DNA of 64,000 nt from Modestobacter versicolor (GCF_014195485.1 NZ_JACIBU010000001.1:1612001-1676000), one strand, 5' to 3'. Positions 36,009 through 47,129 are shown, counted from the first letter of the stretch. Numbers and translations are program-made. Notes: generated from the letters alone by a model not told the origin.

Positions 36009-36484
36009 CAGGCGGCCGCCGCAGCAGCTCGCCGGCTGAGCACCAGCTCGAACCAGAGCAGGAAGACGGCGTGGTCGAGCAGCAGGCCTTCCGCCGGGGT
36101 GAGCGTCGGGCGGGGCGACCAGCCGCCGGTGGAGCCGCTGTCGGCCAGCAGGCGGCCCTGCGCGCTGTAGCGGTGGCTGTGCTTCCACCAGGAGGTGCTG
36201 ACGACCTCCACCGGGAGCCCGTCGAGCTCCACGGCCCAGGTGCCCTTCCACATCGACAGCTGCCGGGCGCGCAGCCGGACGGCGTCCTCGGGGTCGACCG
36301 ACCAGCGGCCGGTCAGCTCCCGGCTGCCCGCCCGGCGGAACTCCCACGACCGCCCCTGGACGTCGGCGGTGGCGGCCTCCTTCCACGACGAGGCGCGCAG
36401 GGTGGCCACAACGGCGTCCCCGGAGAGCACCGGCAGGGTGCCCCGCTCGGTGCCGTGCGACCCGTTCTTGCCCAGCTCCAGCAC
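36008..36484 (-). CDS. Hypothetical protein upstream of dnaG
   Basis: The 158-residue protein is beta-rich in its first two thirds, with many Trp residues (SWEFRRAGSRELTGRWSV and MWKGTWAVEL). A hydrophobic helix follows near the C-terminus (GLLLDHAVFLLWFELVLS). The layout resembles tubby/scramblase-like beta-barrels with a buried helix, but that is only an impression. Its stop shares one base with the dnaG start, so it belongs to the dnaG operon. Confidence 0.65.
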   Translation of the reverse strand: MLELGKNGSHGTERGTLPVLSGDAVVATLRASSWKEAATADVQGRSWEFRRAGSRELTGRWSVDPEDAVRLRARQLSMWKGTWAVELDGLPVEVVSTSWWKHSHRYSAQGRLLADSGSTGGWSPRPTLTPAEGLLLDHAVFLLWFELVLSRRAAAAAA

Positions 36485-36495
36485 GATGCCCTTCC

Positions 36496-37125
36496 TCAGC
36501 CGATGCCCGGTGCCCCGGCGACGCTCTCGCCGGTCACGCGGTAGAGCAGGTACGCCGCGGTCTCCCGCAGGATGTAGCGGAACTGGGTGGCCCGGGTCTG
36601 CACGGCCGGCCCCTGCCGGGTAGGTGAGCTGCTGGCCTCCATGCCGGCGTCCTCGGCCATCCGCTCGGCGCGCATCGCGTGCCAGGGGTCGGTGACCAGG
36701 ACGGCGGTGCTCCAGCCCCGTCCGTCGAACTCGGCCGCGACCGCCCGCATGCTCTCCAGGGTGTCCACGCCCTCCTCGACCGCCAGCAGCGCGTCGTCGT
36801 CCATCCCTGCGTCGGCGAGGTACTCGCGGCCGGCCTGGGCCTCGCTGAACTCGTCACCGGCGGCCCGGCCGCCCACGGTGACGACCACCGGGGCGACCCC
36901 GTCGGAGTAGAGCTCCAGCGCGTGCTCCAGCCGGGCCTCGAAGATCGACGACGGGACGCCGTTGTACTGCGCGGACCCCAGGACGACGATCGCGTCGGAC
37001 CCGGGGCGGGCGTCCTGCCGGGCCGTCCACCAGATGGCCAGCGCGGTCGACACGACGAGCAGCAGCACCGCGGTCAGCGCCGCTCCCACCGCCCGGGCGA
37101 CCAGCCGCCCCGCCCACGATCCCAC
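36496..37125 (-). CDS. SanA/YdcF-like DUF218 membrane protein
   Basis: The 209-residue protein has one N-terminal transmembrane helix at about residues 11-33, then a DUF218 domain: DAIVVLGSAQYNGVPSSIFE, VVTVGG and VLVTDPWHAMRAERM. Proteins of this family (SanA, YdcF, ElyC) affect the envelope and vancomycin sensitivity in other bacteria, and their biochemical activity is unclear. It is 12 bases before the next gene on the same strand. Confidence 0.85.
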   Translation of the reverse strand: MGSWAGRLVARAVGAALTAVLLLVVSTALAIWWTARQDARPGSDAIVVLGSAQYNGVPSSIFEARLEHALELYSDGVAPVVVTVGGRAAGDEFSEAQAGREYLADAGMDDDALLAVEEGVDTLESMRAVAAEFDGRGWSTAVLVTDPWHAMRAERMAEDAGMEASSSPTRQGPAVQTRATQFRYILRETAAYLLYRVTGESVAGAPGIG

Positions 37126-37182
37126 GCGTCATGGGTACCACGCCCTGCTGACGCCGGTGCGGCCCCTGGGGACGACGGTGCG

Positions 37183-37641
37183 TCAGCCCGCCGCCGCGGT
37201 GCCGCACACCTTGGTACCGCCCTCGGGGACCACGGTGAGCTCGGTGGTGGCGGTGCTCCCGCCGTCCGCCCAGCGCACCTGGACGTAGCGCACCGGCTCG
37301 CCGTCGACCCGGTCGCCGCGGGAGCCGGTGACCTCCGGATCGCCAGGCTGCAGGTACTCCCCGGCCAGCTCGTCGGGGGTGATCCGGCCGCGCTCGCTGT
37401 CGCAGATCAGCCCGTAGGCGGTCTCGGTGTCGCCGGCGGCCAGCGCCGCGGTGAAGACCCCGGCGACCTCCTCGGCCTGGTCGCCGGCGGTGCCCTTGAA
37501 CAGCACCATGCCGCCGACCATCAGCAGCGCGACCACCACGGTGGCGGTGATCAGCGCGATCAGCGTCCCGTTGCGGTTGCGCGCCTCCCCGGTGTGCAGC
37601 GGCGCCGGGTCGTCGTCGTAGAGGAACGGTCCCTGGGTCAT
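37183..37641 (-). CDS. Single-pass membrane protein of unknown function
   Basis: The 152-residue protein has a polar N-terminus, one transmembrane helix at about residues 27-48 and an extracytoplasmic domain of about 100 residues with a DUF4878-like pattern: a helix (VFTAALAAGDTETAYGLI) followed by strands and two cysteines. The ATG overlaps the dusB stop by four bases, so it is co-translated with dusB. Confidence 0.7.
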   Translation of the reverse strand: MTQGPFLYDDDPAPLHTGEARNRNGTLIALITATVVVALLMVGGMVLFKGTAGDQAEEVAGVFTAALAAGDTETAYGLICDSERGRITPDELAGEYLQPGDPEVTGSRGDRVDGEPVRYVQVRWADGGSTATTELTVVPEGGTKVCGTAAAG

Positions 37642-38795
37642 CCGCCGCTCGTCTCCAGCTCCGCGCCGGCCGGCGGGCGCGGGTCGTCGCGGTCGGCCAG
37701 CCAGCCCTCGGGCAGCGCGACCGGCCGGGGCTGGCTGGTGCGCCCGCGCGGGGCGCCGAGCACCGCCTCCGGGTAGGGCTGGTCGGGGATGCGGTCGAGC
37801 AGTTCGGCCAGCTCGTCGAGCCCGGACACCATGGCCAGCGCCCGGCGCACGTCCGAGCCGACCGAGAAGCCCTTGAGGTACCAGGCGACGTGCTTGCGGA
37901 AGTCGGTGCAGCCGTGCAGCTCCCCCTGGTCGGCGGCGAGCAGCGTGGCGTGCCGGTGCATGACCGCGGCGACCTCGCGGAAGCCGGGCAGCGTGCGCCG
38001 CGGCGACCCGGCGAACGCGGCGGCGAGGTCACCGAACAGCCACGGCCGGCCCAGGCAGCCCCGGCCGACGACGACGCCGGCGCAGCCGGTCTCGGCGACC
38101 ATCCGCAGCGCGTCGTCGGCCTCCCAGAGGTCGCCGTTGCCGAGCACCGGGATGGACACCTCCTCCACCAGCCGCGCGATGTGCGACCAGTCGGCGGTGC
38201 CGCTGTAGAGCTGGTCGGCGGTGCGGCCGTGCAGCGTGATCGCCGCCGCGCCCTCGTCCTGGGCGATCCGGCCGGCGTCCAGGTAGGTGACGTGCTCGGG
38301 GTCGATGCCGATCCGGGTCTTCACCGTCACCGGGACGTCACCGGCGGCCCGCACCGCGGCCCGGACGATGTTGCCGAACAGCACCCGGCGCCAGGGCAGG
38401 GCCGAGCCGCCGCCCTTGCGGGTCACCTTGGGCACCGGGCAGCCGAAGTTGAGGTCGATGTGCGCCGGGCGGGTGCCGGCCACCTCCTCGTCGACGAGCA
38501 TCTCCACCGCGCGCCCGACCGTGGCCGGGTCGACGCCGTAGAGCTGCACGGAGAAGGCGTCGGCCTCGCCGGGCGCGGCCTGCACCATCTGCAGCGTCTT
38601 GACGTTGCGCTCGACCAGCGCCCGGGTGGTGATCATCTCGCAGACGTACAGGCCGGCCCCGAACTCCCGGCACAGCGTGCGGAACGCCGGGTTGGTGATG
38701 CCGGCCATCGGGGCGAGGACGACGGCAGGGTCGACGGTGAGCCCTCCGAGCTGCAGCGGCGGCAGCGCCGTCGCGCGCTCGAGGGTGCTGGTCAC
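37638..38795 (-). CDS. dusB: tRNA-dihydrouridine synthase
   Basis: The 385-residue flavoprotein has the Dus TIM-barrel signature: APMAGITNPAFR at 28-39, catalytic Cys119 in NFGCP, the KVTRKGGGSAL loop, ITLHGRTADQLY and an FMN phosphate site GNGDLWE. It reduces uridines in tRNA D loops with NADPH. The subgroup resembles DusB, which is the usual actinobacterial type, and the symbol is given on that basis. It starts the dus-membrane protein pair. Confidence 0.92.
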   Translation of the reverse strand: MTSTLERATALPPLQLGGLTVDPAVVLAPMAGITNPAFRTLCREFGAGLYVCEMITTRALVERNVKTLQMVQAAPGEADAFSVQLYGVDPATVGRAVEMLVDEEVAGTRPAHIDLNFGCPVPKVTRKGGGSALPWRRVLFGNIVRAAVRAAGDVPVTVKTRIGIDPEHVTYLDAGRIAQDEGAAAITLHGRTADQLYSGTADWSHIARLVEEVSIPVLGNGDLWEADDALRMVAETGCAGVVVGRGCLGRPWLFGDLAAAFAGSPRRTLPGFREVAAVMHRHATLLAADQGELHGCTDFRKHVAWYLKGFSVGSDVRRALAMVSGLDELAELLDRIPDQPYPEAVLGAPRGRTSQPRPVALPEGWLADRDDPRPPAGAELETSGG

Positions 38796-39023
38796 GTCGT
38801 CCAGGGTAGGTGGTGCCGCTCGCGGCCCCGTGCCGCCGGAGGGTGACCCTGCCTACCCGCTCAGTGCCGGGATCGCGCCGGAGCGCGCCCTCGACCCCGG
38901 TCCGGCCTGTACGCCCCCTCCCCCGCGCTCCTACGCTCCGCGCCCACGGAGCCCGGCGGCGTCCTGTGCGTCGTCGCCGGTGGAGGATGCACGTCGGCTC
39001 CGGGACCAGGGGGGAGCCCCGCG

Positions 39024-41270
39024 ATGCACCTGCGGACCATCGGCCCGTACGAGCTGGAGTCGCTGATCGGCCGCGGCGGCATGGGTGACGTGCACCGCGC
39101 GCGCGACACCCGGCGCGAACGCCTGGTGGCCCTCAAGCTGCTGCCCGAGGTGCTCAGCGGCGACGCCGAGTACCTGTCCCGCTTCCGCCGCGAGCAGCAC
39201 GTCGCCGCGCGGCTCCGCGAACCGCACGTCATCCCGATCCACGACTTCGGCGAGATCGACGGCCGGCTGTTCATCGACATGCGCCTGGTGGACGGCACCG
39301 ACGTCGGCGCCCTGCTGGCCGAGGGCGGCGCGATGCCGCCGGCCCGCGCGGTGCACCTGGTGGGCCAGGTGGCCGAGGCGCTCGCCGCCGCGCACGCCGA
39401 CGGGCTCGTGCACCGCGACGTCAAGCCCTCCAACGTGCTCGTCACGCCGCGGGACTTCGTCTACGTCGTCGACTTCGGCATCGCCCGGTCGGTGGGGATG
39501 ACCCGGACGTCGCTGACGATCACCGGCGCGACGGTCGGCACGCTCGACTACATGGCGCCCGAGCGGTTCACCAGCATGCCGATCGACGGCCGGGCCGACG
39601 TCTACTCGCTGGCCTGCCTGCTGCACGAGTGCCTCACCGCCAGCCGCCCCTTCCGGGGCGACGACCTGGCCTCGCTCATGCACGCCCACCTCTACAGCGC
39701 CCCGCCGCGGCCCAGCACCCTCGCGCCCGCGGTGCCGCCGGCGATGGACGCGGTGATCAGCCGCGGCATGGCCAAGGACCGCGAGGACCGGTTCAGCTCA
39801 GCACTGGACCTGGCCGAGGCCGCCCGGCAGGCGCTGACGGCCACCGACCCGGTGAGCCGCCGCCCGCCGGCCGTCCGTGCCGCGACCCAGGTGCTGCCGC
39901 CCGCGGAGCCGGGCCCGGCGGTGTCCGGAGGCGACGACGGGACGACGGCACCGCGGCCGGCCGCCCTCCCGATGCCGGTCAGCTCGTGGGGCCTGCGGTC
40001 GGCGGACGGGGCGCACCGCTCGGTGGACGCGCTCCCCCCGCCGGCCGAGGCCCGCCGCACCTCGTCCACGCCGCCACCGCCGCCGCCCGTGCCGGCGCGG
40101 GCACCGGACGGGCCCGGTCCCGGCGACCCCGGGCAGCCGGCGGACGACGCGGCGCCGGAGCCGGGAGCGCGCCGGCCGGTCGGCCAGCGACTGGCGGTGA
40201 TCGCGACCGTGGCCGCGGTGCTGGTGGCCGTGCTGGTCGCCGGCTACCTGCTCAACCGCCCCGACGACCGGGACGGCGCCGCGGCGGACAGCACCAGCAC
40301 GGCGCCGAGCAGCCAGCCGGCGGCCACCCCTGCGCCGTCCCCGCCCCCGGCGGCGAGCATCCCGATCCCCACCGCGGGGCAGACCGTGGACGTGGGGCCC
40401 ACCCCGGGCTACGTGCAGGTCGCGCCCAACGGCCGCTACGCCTACGTCACGAACCGGGACGCCGGGGTGGTGACGGTGCTGGACACGACGCTGGACGAGG
40501 CGACCGCGACCATCCGGATCGAGGCCGGACCGCCGAGGTTCGTCACGTTCTCACCGGACGGGAAGCGGGCCTACGTCACCGTCTACGACGACGAGAAGAC
40601 CGTCAACGCGGTGGTCTTCCTGGACACGGCCACGCTGAAGGTGATCCGGACCGTGCCGGTGGGCACCCGGCCCTTCGCGCCCGCGACCACCCTCGACGGC
40701 CGGCGGCTCTACGTGCCCAGCCACGACGACGGTCTCGTCGAGGTGCTCGACACGGAGTCCGGCGAGATCGTCGACCGGGTCCCCACGCCGCCCAACCCGC
40801 ACTGGGTGGTGTTCAGCAAGGACGGGCAGGTGTTCTACACCGCCGACCACGAGTCCGGCCTGGTCACCGGGTTCGCGACCGCGACCCACCAGGAGGTCGC
40901 GCGGATCCCCGTCGGGCGGGCTCCGCACAGCCTGGCGGTCTCCCCCGACGGCACCCGGCTGTCGGTCGTCAACTACGACAGCAACACCCTCGACGTCATC
41001 GACACCGCCACCCACCAGGTGGTGCAGCACCTCGAGCTGGACCTGCGCCCGCAGGACGTCACCTACGCCCCGGACGGCCGGCACCTCTACACGGCCAACG
41101 TCGACGGCCACACCGTCGACGTCATCGACACCGCGACCGGCGCCCGGACCGCCCGGATCCCGACCGGCAACAGCCCGACCAGCATCTCGGTGCTGCCCGA
41201 CGGCCGGCGCGCCTACGTCACCAACCTCGACGACGGCACGGTCCGCGTCCTGGACACCGCCGCCGTGTAG
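39024..41270 (+). CDS. Ser/Thr protein kinase with extracellular YVTN beta-propeller (PknD-like)
   Basis: The 748-residue protein has a kinase domain (GRGGMGDVH loop near 19-27, HRD at 130-132, DFG at Asp150, TLDYMAPERF), a Pro-rich linker and one transmembrane helix at about residues 389-410. Outside are about six 42-residue repeats of the YVTN/NHL type (for example PNGRYAYVTNRDAGVVTVLD and PDGRRAYVTNLDDGTVRVLD), which should form a beta-propeller. This is the PknD layout: an outside sensor controlling an inside kinase. It stands alone, and a hairpin follows it. Confidence 0.93.
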   Translation: MHLRTIGPYELESLIGRGGMGDVHRARDTRRERLVALKLLPEVLSGDAEYLSRFRREQHVAARLREPHVIPIHDFGEIDGRLFIDMRLVDGTDVGALLAEGGAMPPARAVHLVGQVAEALAAAHADGLVHRDVKPSNVLVTPRDFVYVVDFGIARSVGMTRTSLTITGATVGTLDYMAPERFTSMPIDGRADVYSLACLLHECLTASRPFRGDDLASLMHAHLYSAPPRPSTLAPAVPPAMDAVISRGMAKDREDRFSSALDLAEAARQALTATDPVSRRPPAVRAATQVLPPAEPGPAVSGGDDGTTAPRPAALPMPVSSWGLRSADGAHRSVDALPPPAEARRTSSTPPPPPPVPARAPDGPGPGDPGQPADDAAPEPGARRPVGQRLAVIATVAAVLVAVLVAGYLLNRPDDRDGAAADSTSTAPSSQPAATPAPSPPPAASIPIPTAGQTVDVGPTPGYVQVAPNGRYAYVTNRDAGVVTVLDTTLDEATATIRIEAGPPRFVTFSPDGKRAYVTVYDDEKTVNAVVFLDTATLKVIRTVPVGTRPFAPATTLDGRRLYVPSHDDGLVEVLDTESGEIVDRVPTPPNPHWVVFSKDGQVFYTADHESGLVTGFATATHQEVARIPVGRAPHSLAVSPDGTRLSVVNYDSNTLDVIDTATHQVVQHLELDLRPQDVTYAPDGRHLYTANVDGHTVDVIDTATGARTARIPTGNSPTSISVLPDGRRAYVTNLDDGTVRVLDTAAV

Positions 41271-41282
41271 AGCCGATGCAAC

Positions 41283-41314
41283 GGCCCCACTGCAACGACC
41301 CCTGCAGCGGGGCC
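41283..41314. terminator. Bidirectional hairpin terminator between kinase and glyS
   Basis: GGCCCCACTGCA at 41283-41294 pairs with TGCAGCGGGGCC at 41303-41314, with one A-C mismatch, around an eight-base loop. It lies exactly between the stops of two convergent genes (41270 and 41317), so it can serve both. No long T-tract is present, as is common in GC-rich actinobacteria. Confidence 0.7.
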
Positions 41315-41316
41315 CT

Positions 41317-42729
<1,413 letters not shown>

Positions 42730-42761
42730 GGGGGCTCCATCCGGCTGGCGGTCGGCGGCGG

Positions 42762-42811
42762 CCTCCCTGCAGGGGCCCGACACGAGCCTGCGAGTGGCGG
42801 GTGCAGGGAGG
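42762..42811 (-). repeat. Inverted repeat in the glyS leader
   Basis: CCTCCCTGCA at 42762-42771 is the exact reverse complement of 42802-42811, with 30 bases between. It begins 33 bases before the glyS start codon, inside the presumed leader. Its TGCAGGGAGG arm resembles arms in the hairpin at 41283-41314, so it may be a family of intergenic repeats rather than a glyS-specific regulator. Confidence 0.5.
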
Positions 42812-42920
42812 TCCTTCGAGACGGTAGTCGCCCCAGCCCCCGGTGCTGCCGCCCACCTGGCACGCGCTGTTCACCCGGAGCAGCCCGAGCGCGTCACACA
42901 GCCGCCCTACCGTGCCGATC

Positions 42921-43280
42921 GTGACCGCCCACGCGCCCGAGACGGCTCCCTCACCCCCGGCCCGCCCGGCGTCGATCGACCAACGGCTGGCCCGGGCGAC
43001 CGCCACCCTGTGCCGCGACCACCCGGCACACGCCACGACGGTCCGCGGCGTCCTGGCCCCGCTGCGAGACCGGCTCCGCCGGGTCCACCTGGACTGCCAG
43101 GCGGCCGAGGCCGCCGCGTGGGCGGCGTACACCGCCGACCTGGACCGCGGCCTCGACGAGCTGGCGGTCGAGATGGCCCGGGCCACCCAGGAGCCCGGCG
43201 GGGACGTCGACGCCGTGCTCCGGCACACCGCCACCGTGCTCGAGCAGCGCGCCGTGGAGCTGCGGAAGACCCGGAGCTGA
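42921..43280 (+). CDS. Small Arg/Ala-rich helical protein, unknown
   Basis: The product has 119 residues from the GTG at 42921. It is nearly all helix, with many Arg, Ala and Glu residues and Cys in LCRDHPAHA and LDCQAAEAAAW. No domain, membrane helix or signal peptide is found. It is divergent from glyS. Codon bias supports coding, but the start is uncertain. Confidence 0.5.
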   Translation: MTAHAPETAPSPPARPASIDQRLARATATLCRDHPAHATTVRGVLAPLRDRLRRVHLDCQAAEAAAWAAYTADLDRGLDELAVEMARATQEPGGDVDAVLRHTATVLEQRAVELRKTRS

Positions 43281-43433
43281 CCCGAACGATCCGGGACCGG
43301 CCGTATCCCGTGGTGAGTCCGCAGGTCAGTGCCCCGTTCGGGTCACGACCCGGTGGTGCGCTGCCGATGTAGCGGGGGCACACCTGCGTACGCAGCCAGA
43401 AACCGTGCGAGGTGTCGTCCGAGAGGCTCGACG

Positions 43434-45407
43434 ATGACCGGCCACCGCCTCACCGCCGCCCTGCGGCTGCGCTCGCTGCGCGTGCTGCTCGTGCTGGTGG
43501 TGCTCGCCTGCTCCACCGTCCCGCTGGCCGGCCTGGGCCTGTTCGCCTGGCAGCGCAGCGAGGGTGACTGGGTCACCAACTCCGGCGAGCTGCTGCAGAG
43601 CGAGGCCCGCTCCACGATCGACAAGATCGACCGGAACCTCTTCGAGCGCTACGGCGACGTGCAGGCGTTCGCCTTCAACCCCGACGCCTCGGCCGACCCG
43701 GGCACCGTCGCGGCCGCCGCGGACTTCTACAGCAAGAACTACGTCATCTACGACCTGCTGCTGGTCGTCGACACCACCGGCCGGGTCGTCGGCGGCAACA
43801 GCGTCACCGGTGACGGCGAACCGGTCGACCCGGCCACCTACGCCGGCGTCGACCTCTCCGGCTACCCGTGGTTCCAGCAGGCGCTGGCCCTGCCGGCCGG
43901 CCAGACCTACGTGGAGGACCCGCAGGTCGACCCGCTCGTCAGCGCGGCCACCGGCCGGGACGACGCCACGCTGGTGTTCGCCGCCCCGGTCTACGGCCCC
44001 GACGGATCTGCCCAGCGGCTGTGGGTCAACTGGGCCTCGGTGCCGCGGGTGATCGGCCAGATCATGGACGAGCAGGTCGCCGGGCTGAAGAGCCGCGGCC
44101 TGGACGTGACCGCCCAGATGCTGCGCAGCGACGGCGTCGTCCTGGTCGGCCCGGGCGCCGAGGAGCAGCTCGACCTGACCGGCACGGGCTCCCCCGCCGC
44201 CACCGCGCTGGTCGGGGGCGACTCCGGGCACGGCACCGACGAGCTCGCCGACGGCACCGGCGAGGACGTGGAGAAGGTGCGCGGCTGGTCGGCGTCGCAG
44301 GGCGCGCTCGGGTTCGCCGGCTACGGCTGGGGCGTCGTGCTCAGCGAGGACCTCTCCGACGCCGTGGCCCCGGCGTCCGCACTGCTGAAGGCGGTGCTGC
44401 TGGTGGCCGTCGTGGTCGCCGCCGTCGTCGCCGTCGTCGCGCTGGTCGTTGCCCGGGCGATGACCCGGCCGCTGGACCGCGCCGTCGAGGCGCTGGAACT
44501 GGTCGCCGAGGGCGACCTGCGGCCGCGGCTGCCCGAGTCCGGCACCGAGGAGCTGCGCACCCTGGCGGTCGCGCTGAACCGGTCGCTGGAGAACATGGGC
44601 GGCGCGCTGAGCGCCCTGCGGGACAGCACCGGCGACCTGTCCGGGGCCTCGGACCAGCTGCGCGGGCTCTCCGACGACGTCGCCCGGGACGCCGCGCGCG
44701 GTACGGCGGTCGCGAACACCGCCCAGGAGGCCACCGAGGCGGTCAGCGGCAACGTCCGCACCGTCGCCGCCGGGGCGGAGCAGATGGGCGCCTCGATCCG
44801 GGAGATCGCGCACTCCACCTCCGAGGCCGCCCGGGTCGGCGCGTCGGCGGTCAGCGCCGCGCAGGAGACGACCGCGGTGGTCGCCCGGCTCGGCGAGAGC
44901 TCCAAGCAGATCGGGGACGTCGTCGGCGTCATCACCTCGATCGCCGAGCAGACCAACCTGCTCGCGCTCAACGCCACCATCGAGGCCGCCCGGGCCGGTG
45001 AGGCGGGCAAGGGCTTCGCCGTGGTGGCCAACGAGGTCAAGGAGCTGGCGCAGGAGACCCAGAAGGCGACCGAGGACATCGTCCGCCGGGTGGAGGCGAT
45101 CCAGGCCGACACCGCCGGGGCGGCGGCGTCCATCGCCGAGATCGCCGCCGTCGTCGGCCAGGTCAACGACTTCCAGCAGACCATCGCCTCGGCGGTGGAG
45201 GAGCAGAGCGCGACGACGGCGGAGATGAGCCGCAACGTCGCCGAGGCCGCCAGCGGCACCGACGGCGTCAGCTCCAACGTGCGCTCGGTGACCGAGGCGG
45301 CGCTGTCCACGGCCCGCTCCACCGAGTCGACCCGGGAGACCGCCGCCGCGCTCGCCACCATCACCGACCAGCTGCGCGGCCTGGTGTCCCGGTTCGAGCT
45401 GCCCTGA
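43434..45407 (+). CDS. Methyl-accepting chemotaxis protein with extracellular dCache-like sensor
   Basis: The 657-residue receptor has a first transmembrane helix near 15-38 and a periplasm-facing sensor of about 280 residues with PAS/Cache features (YDLLLVVDTTGRVVGGNSV and GYPWFQQAL). A second helix lies near 322-344, followed by a HAMP domain (ARAMTRPLDRAVEALELVAEG) and a long signalling coiled coil with the tip SIAEQTNLLALNATIEAARA. The ATG at 43434 follows GAGAGG by seven bases. It implies flagellar or surface motility elsewhere in the genome. Confidence 0.94.
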   Translation: MTGHRLTAALRLRSLRVLLVLVVLACSTVPLAGLGLFAWQRSEGDWVTNSGELLQSEARSTIDKIDRNLFERYGDVQAFAFNPDASADPGTVAAAADFYSKNYVIYDLLLVVDTTGRVVGGNSVTGDGEPVDPATYAGVDLSGYPWFQQALALPAGQTYVEDPQVDPLVSAATGRDDATLVFAAPVYGPDGSAQRLWVNWASVPRVIGQIMDEQVAGLKSRGLDVTAQMLRSDGVVLVGPGAEEQLDLTGTGSPAATALVGGDSGHGTDELADGTGEDVEKVRGWSASQGALGFAGYGWGVVLSEDLSDAVAPASALLKAVLLVAVVVAAVVAVVALVVARAMTRPLDRAVEALELVAEGDLRPRLPESGTEELRTLAVALNRSLENMGGALSALRDSTGDLSGASDQLRGLSDDVARDAARGTAVANTAQEATEAVSGNVRTVAAGAEQMGASIREIAHSTSEAARVGASAVSAAQETTAVVARLGESSKQIGDVVGVITSIAEQTNLLALNATIEAARAGEAGKGFAVVANEVKELAQETQKATEDIVRRVEAIQADTAGAAASIAEIAAVVGQVNDFQQTIASAVEEQSATTAEMSRNVAEAASGTDGVSSNVRSVTEAALSTARSTESTRETAAALATITDQLRGLVSRFELP

Positions 45408-45504
45408 CCGTGGTGGAGTTCGCACAGCCCGGGCCCCCGACGTCGGCGGATCCGCACAGCGCGCCGGGCCGCGGTGACCGGGCCGGCGCAGCGAGGATCC
45501 GGGC

Positions 45505-46083
45505 ATGCCGTTCCTGAGCCGCCGCACCACCGAGGTCGCGCCGCTGCCGTTCGACCCGCGCTCGCCGGAGGGCCTGGCCGCCCGGTGGGTGCAGTGGGTC
45601 GCCGCCGCGCGCGCCGACAAGAACCCGATCGCCGACGAGACGGGTGAGGACGCCGCGGCCAACCAGCCCAGCGACGTGTTCTTCCTGGCCGGGTCCTACG
45701 GCGAGCGGCTGGTCCGCCGGTGCGTCGTCCCGGCCGGCCGCGACCTGTTCATCCCGGCCTTCTGCAACTTCGAGCGCAACCCCGACGGCCCGCCGCAGCC
45801 GATCGAGTCCGCGCACGGGTCGATCGCGGTCGACGGCGCGCCGCTGGAGGCCGACTGGATCTCCACGCCGGTGCCCTTCCTGGTCTCCGGTGCCCGGCTG
45901 AACCTGATGACCGGCCGCACCAAGCCGGTGCCGATGACGACGTGGGGGCTGTGGAAGCTGATCCCGGCGCTGCCGCAGGGCCAGCACGAGGTGCACGCGG
46001 TCGGCGGCGACGGGCACGGCTTCGTGGTCGACGTGCGGTACGAGCTGCTGGTCAACGCGCCCAGCTCGGTGCCCTGGGTCTGA
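45505..46083 (+). CDS. Conserved-looking protein of unknown function, 192 residues
   Basis: A single domain with alternating strands and helices contains FFLAGSYGERLVRRCVVPAG, FIPAFCNFERNPDG and a final TTWGLWKLIPALPQGQHEV segment. The last part resembles an extracellular all-beta domain, but no signal peptide is present. Possibly an enzyme subunit; I do not recognise the family. It follows the chemotaxis receptor by 97 bases. Confidence 0.65.
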   Translation: MPFLSRRTTEVAPLPFDPRSPEGLAARWVQWVAAARADKNPIADETGEDAAANQPSDVFFLAGSYGERLVRRCVVPAGRDLFIPAFCNFERNPDGPPQPIESAHGSIAVDGAPLEADWISTPVPFLVSGARLNLMTGRTKPVPMTTWGLWKLIPALPQGQHEVHAVGGDGHGFVVDVRYELLVNAPSSVPWV

Positions 46084-46084
46084 C

Positions 46085-46372
46085 TCAGTCGGTGAGGTAG
46101 ACGCCGGGCTCGTCGAGGGCGTGCACCCACACCGGCGCCCCGGCGATCTTCACCTCGGCCGCCGAGAGCGCCCGGCGGTAGGCACCCACGCCGTCCCAGG
46201 TGGTGCAGAGCGCGAACAGCCCGGGCTCGTCGGCGGCCCGGCCCAGCTCACCGGTGCGGAAGCCGGGCCGGGCGCGCAGCGCGGTGAGCAGCTCGCCGGC
46301 CGCCGCCTCGAAGGCAGCGACGTCGTCGGCAGCGACCCGCAACCGGGTGACGGCGAACACCGGCTCAGGCAC
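46085..46372 (-). CDS. Antibiotic-biosynthesis-monooxygenase (ABM) fold protein
   Basis: The 95-residue protein has the dimeric ferredoxin-like ABM pattern: [36 protein letters not shown], then [16 protein letters not shown]. Such small proteins are cofactor-free oxygenases or haem-binding proteins; no residue decides here. The GTG at 46372 overlaps the end of uppS by eight bases, so it is the last gene of the era-recO-uppS operon. Confidence 0.75.
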   Translation of the reverse strand: MPEPVFAVTRLRVAADDVAAFEAAAGELLTALRARPGFRTGELGRAADEPGLFALCTTWDGVGAYRRALSAAEVKIAGAPVWVHALDEPGVYLTD

Positions 46373-47129
46373 TGCCGAAGCGGCGCTGCCGGCTGGCGTA
46401 CTCCTCGACCGCCTGCCACAGGTGCCGTCGGTCGAAGTCGGGCCAGAGGGTGTCCAGGAAGACCAGCTCGGCGTAGGCGGCCTGCCACAGCAGGAAGTTG
46501 CTGGTCCGGTTCTCACCCGAGCTGCGCACGAACAGGTCGACGTCGGGCATGTCCGGCTCGTCGAGGAACCGGGCGACCGTCTCCTCGGTGACCTTGTCCG
46601 GCTTGATCCGGCCGGCGGCGACCTCGCGGGCGATGGCCGCCGCGGCGTCGGCGATCTCCGCGCGGCCGCCGTAGTTCACGCACATGGTGAGGGTCAGGAC
46701 GTCGTTGTCGCGGGTCAGCTCCTCGGCGATCTCCAGCTCCTTGATCACGCTGCGCCAGAGCCGCGGACGGCGACCGGCCCAGCGCACCCGCACGCCGAGC
46801 TCGTGCATCTCGTCGCGGCGGCGGCGGATCACGTCGCGGTTGAAGCCCATCAGGAAGCGGACCTCCTCGGGGCTGCGCCGCCAGTTCTCCGTGGAGAAGG
46901 CGTAGGCGCTGATCGCCCCGATGCCCAGCTCGATCGCGCCCTCGACGCAGTCGAACAGCGAGGCCTCGCCGGCCTCGTGCCCGGCGGTGCGCGGCAGCCC
47001 GCGCTGCTTCGCCCAGCGGCCGTTGCCGTCCATCACGATCGCCACGTGGTGCGGCACCTTGTCCGCCGGCAGCTCCGGCGGCCGCGCGCCGGACGGGTGC
47101 GGGTTGGGCTTCTTCACCTCACGCCTCAC
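46365..47129 (-). CDS. uppS: Isoprenyl transferase (undecaprenyl or decaprenyl diphosphate synthase)
   Basis: The 254-residue cis-prenyltransferase has the [12 protein letters not shown] motif with catalytic Asp34, [29 protein letters not shown] and the C-terminal [16 protein letters not shown] region with the IPP-binding Arg residues. It makes the lipid carrier for cell-wall synthesis. It lies downstream of recO in the conserved actinobacterial order era-recO-uppS. Confidence 0.95.
   Translation of the reverse strand: MRREVKKPNPHPSGARPPELPADKVPHHVAIVMDGNGRWAKQRGLPRTAGHEAGEASLFDCVEGAIELGIGAISAYAFSTENWRRSPEEVRFLMGFNRDVIRRRRDEMHELGVRVRWAGRRPRLWRSVIKELEIAEELTRDNDVLTLTMCVNYGGRAEIADAAAAIAREVAAGRIKPDKVTEETVARFLDEPDMPDVDLFVRSSGENRTSNFLLWQAAYAELVFLDTLWPDFDRRHLWQAVEEYASRQRRFGSA

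Noticed and set aside
42730-42920. T-box riboswitch before glyS
   Set aside because: The leader has an inverted repeat but no recognisable T-box sequence or antiterminator, and it is short.
43326-45662. 778-codon minus-strand frame opposite the chemotaxis receptor
   Set aside because: A shadow of the receptor gene: low-complexity product, no ribosome site, no domain.
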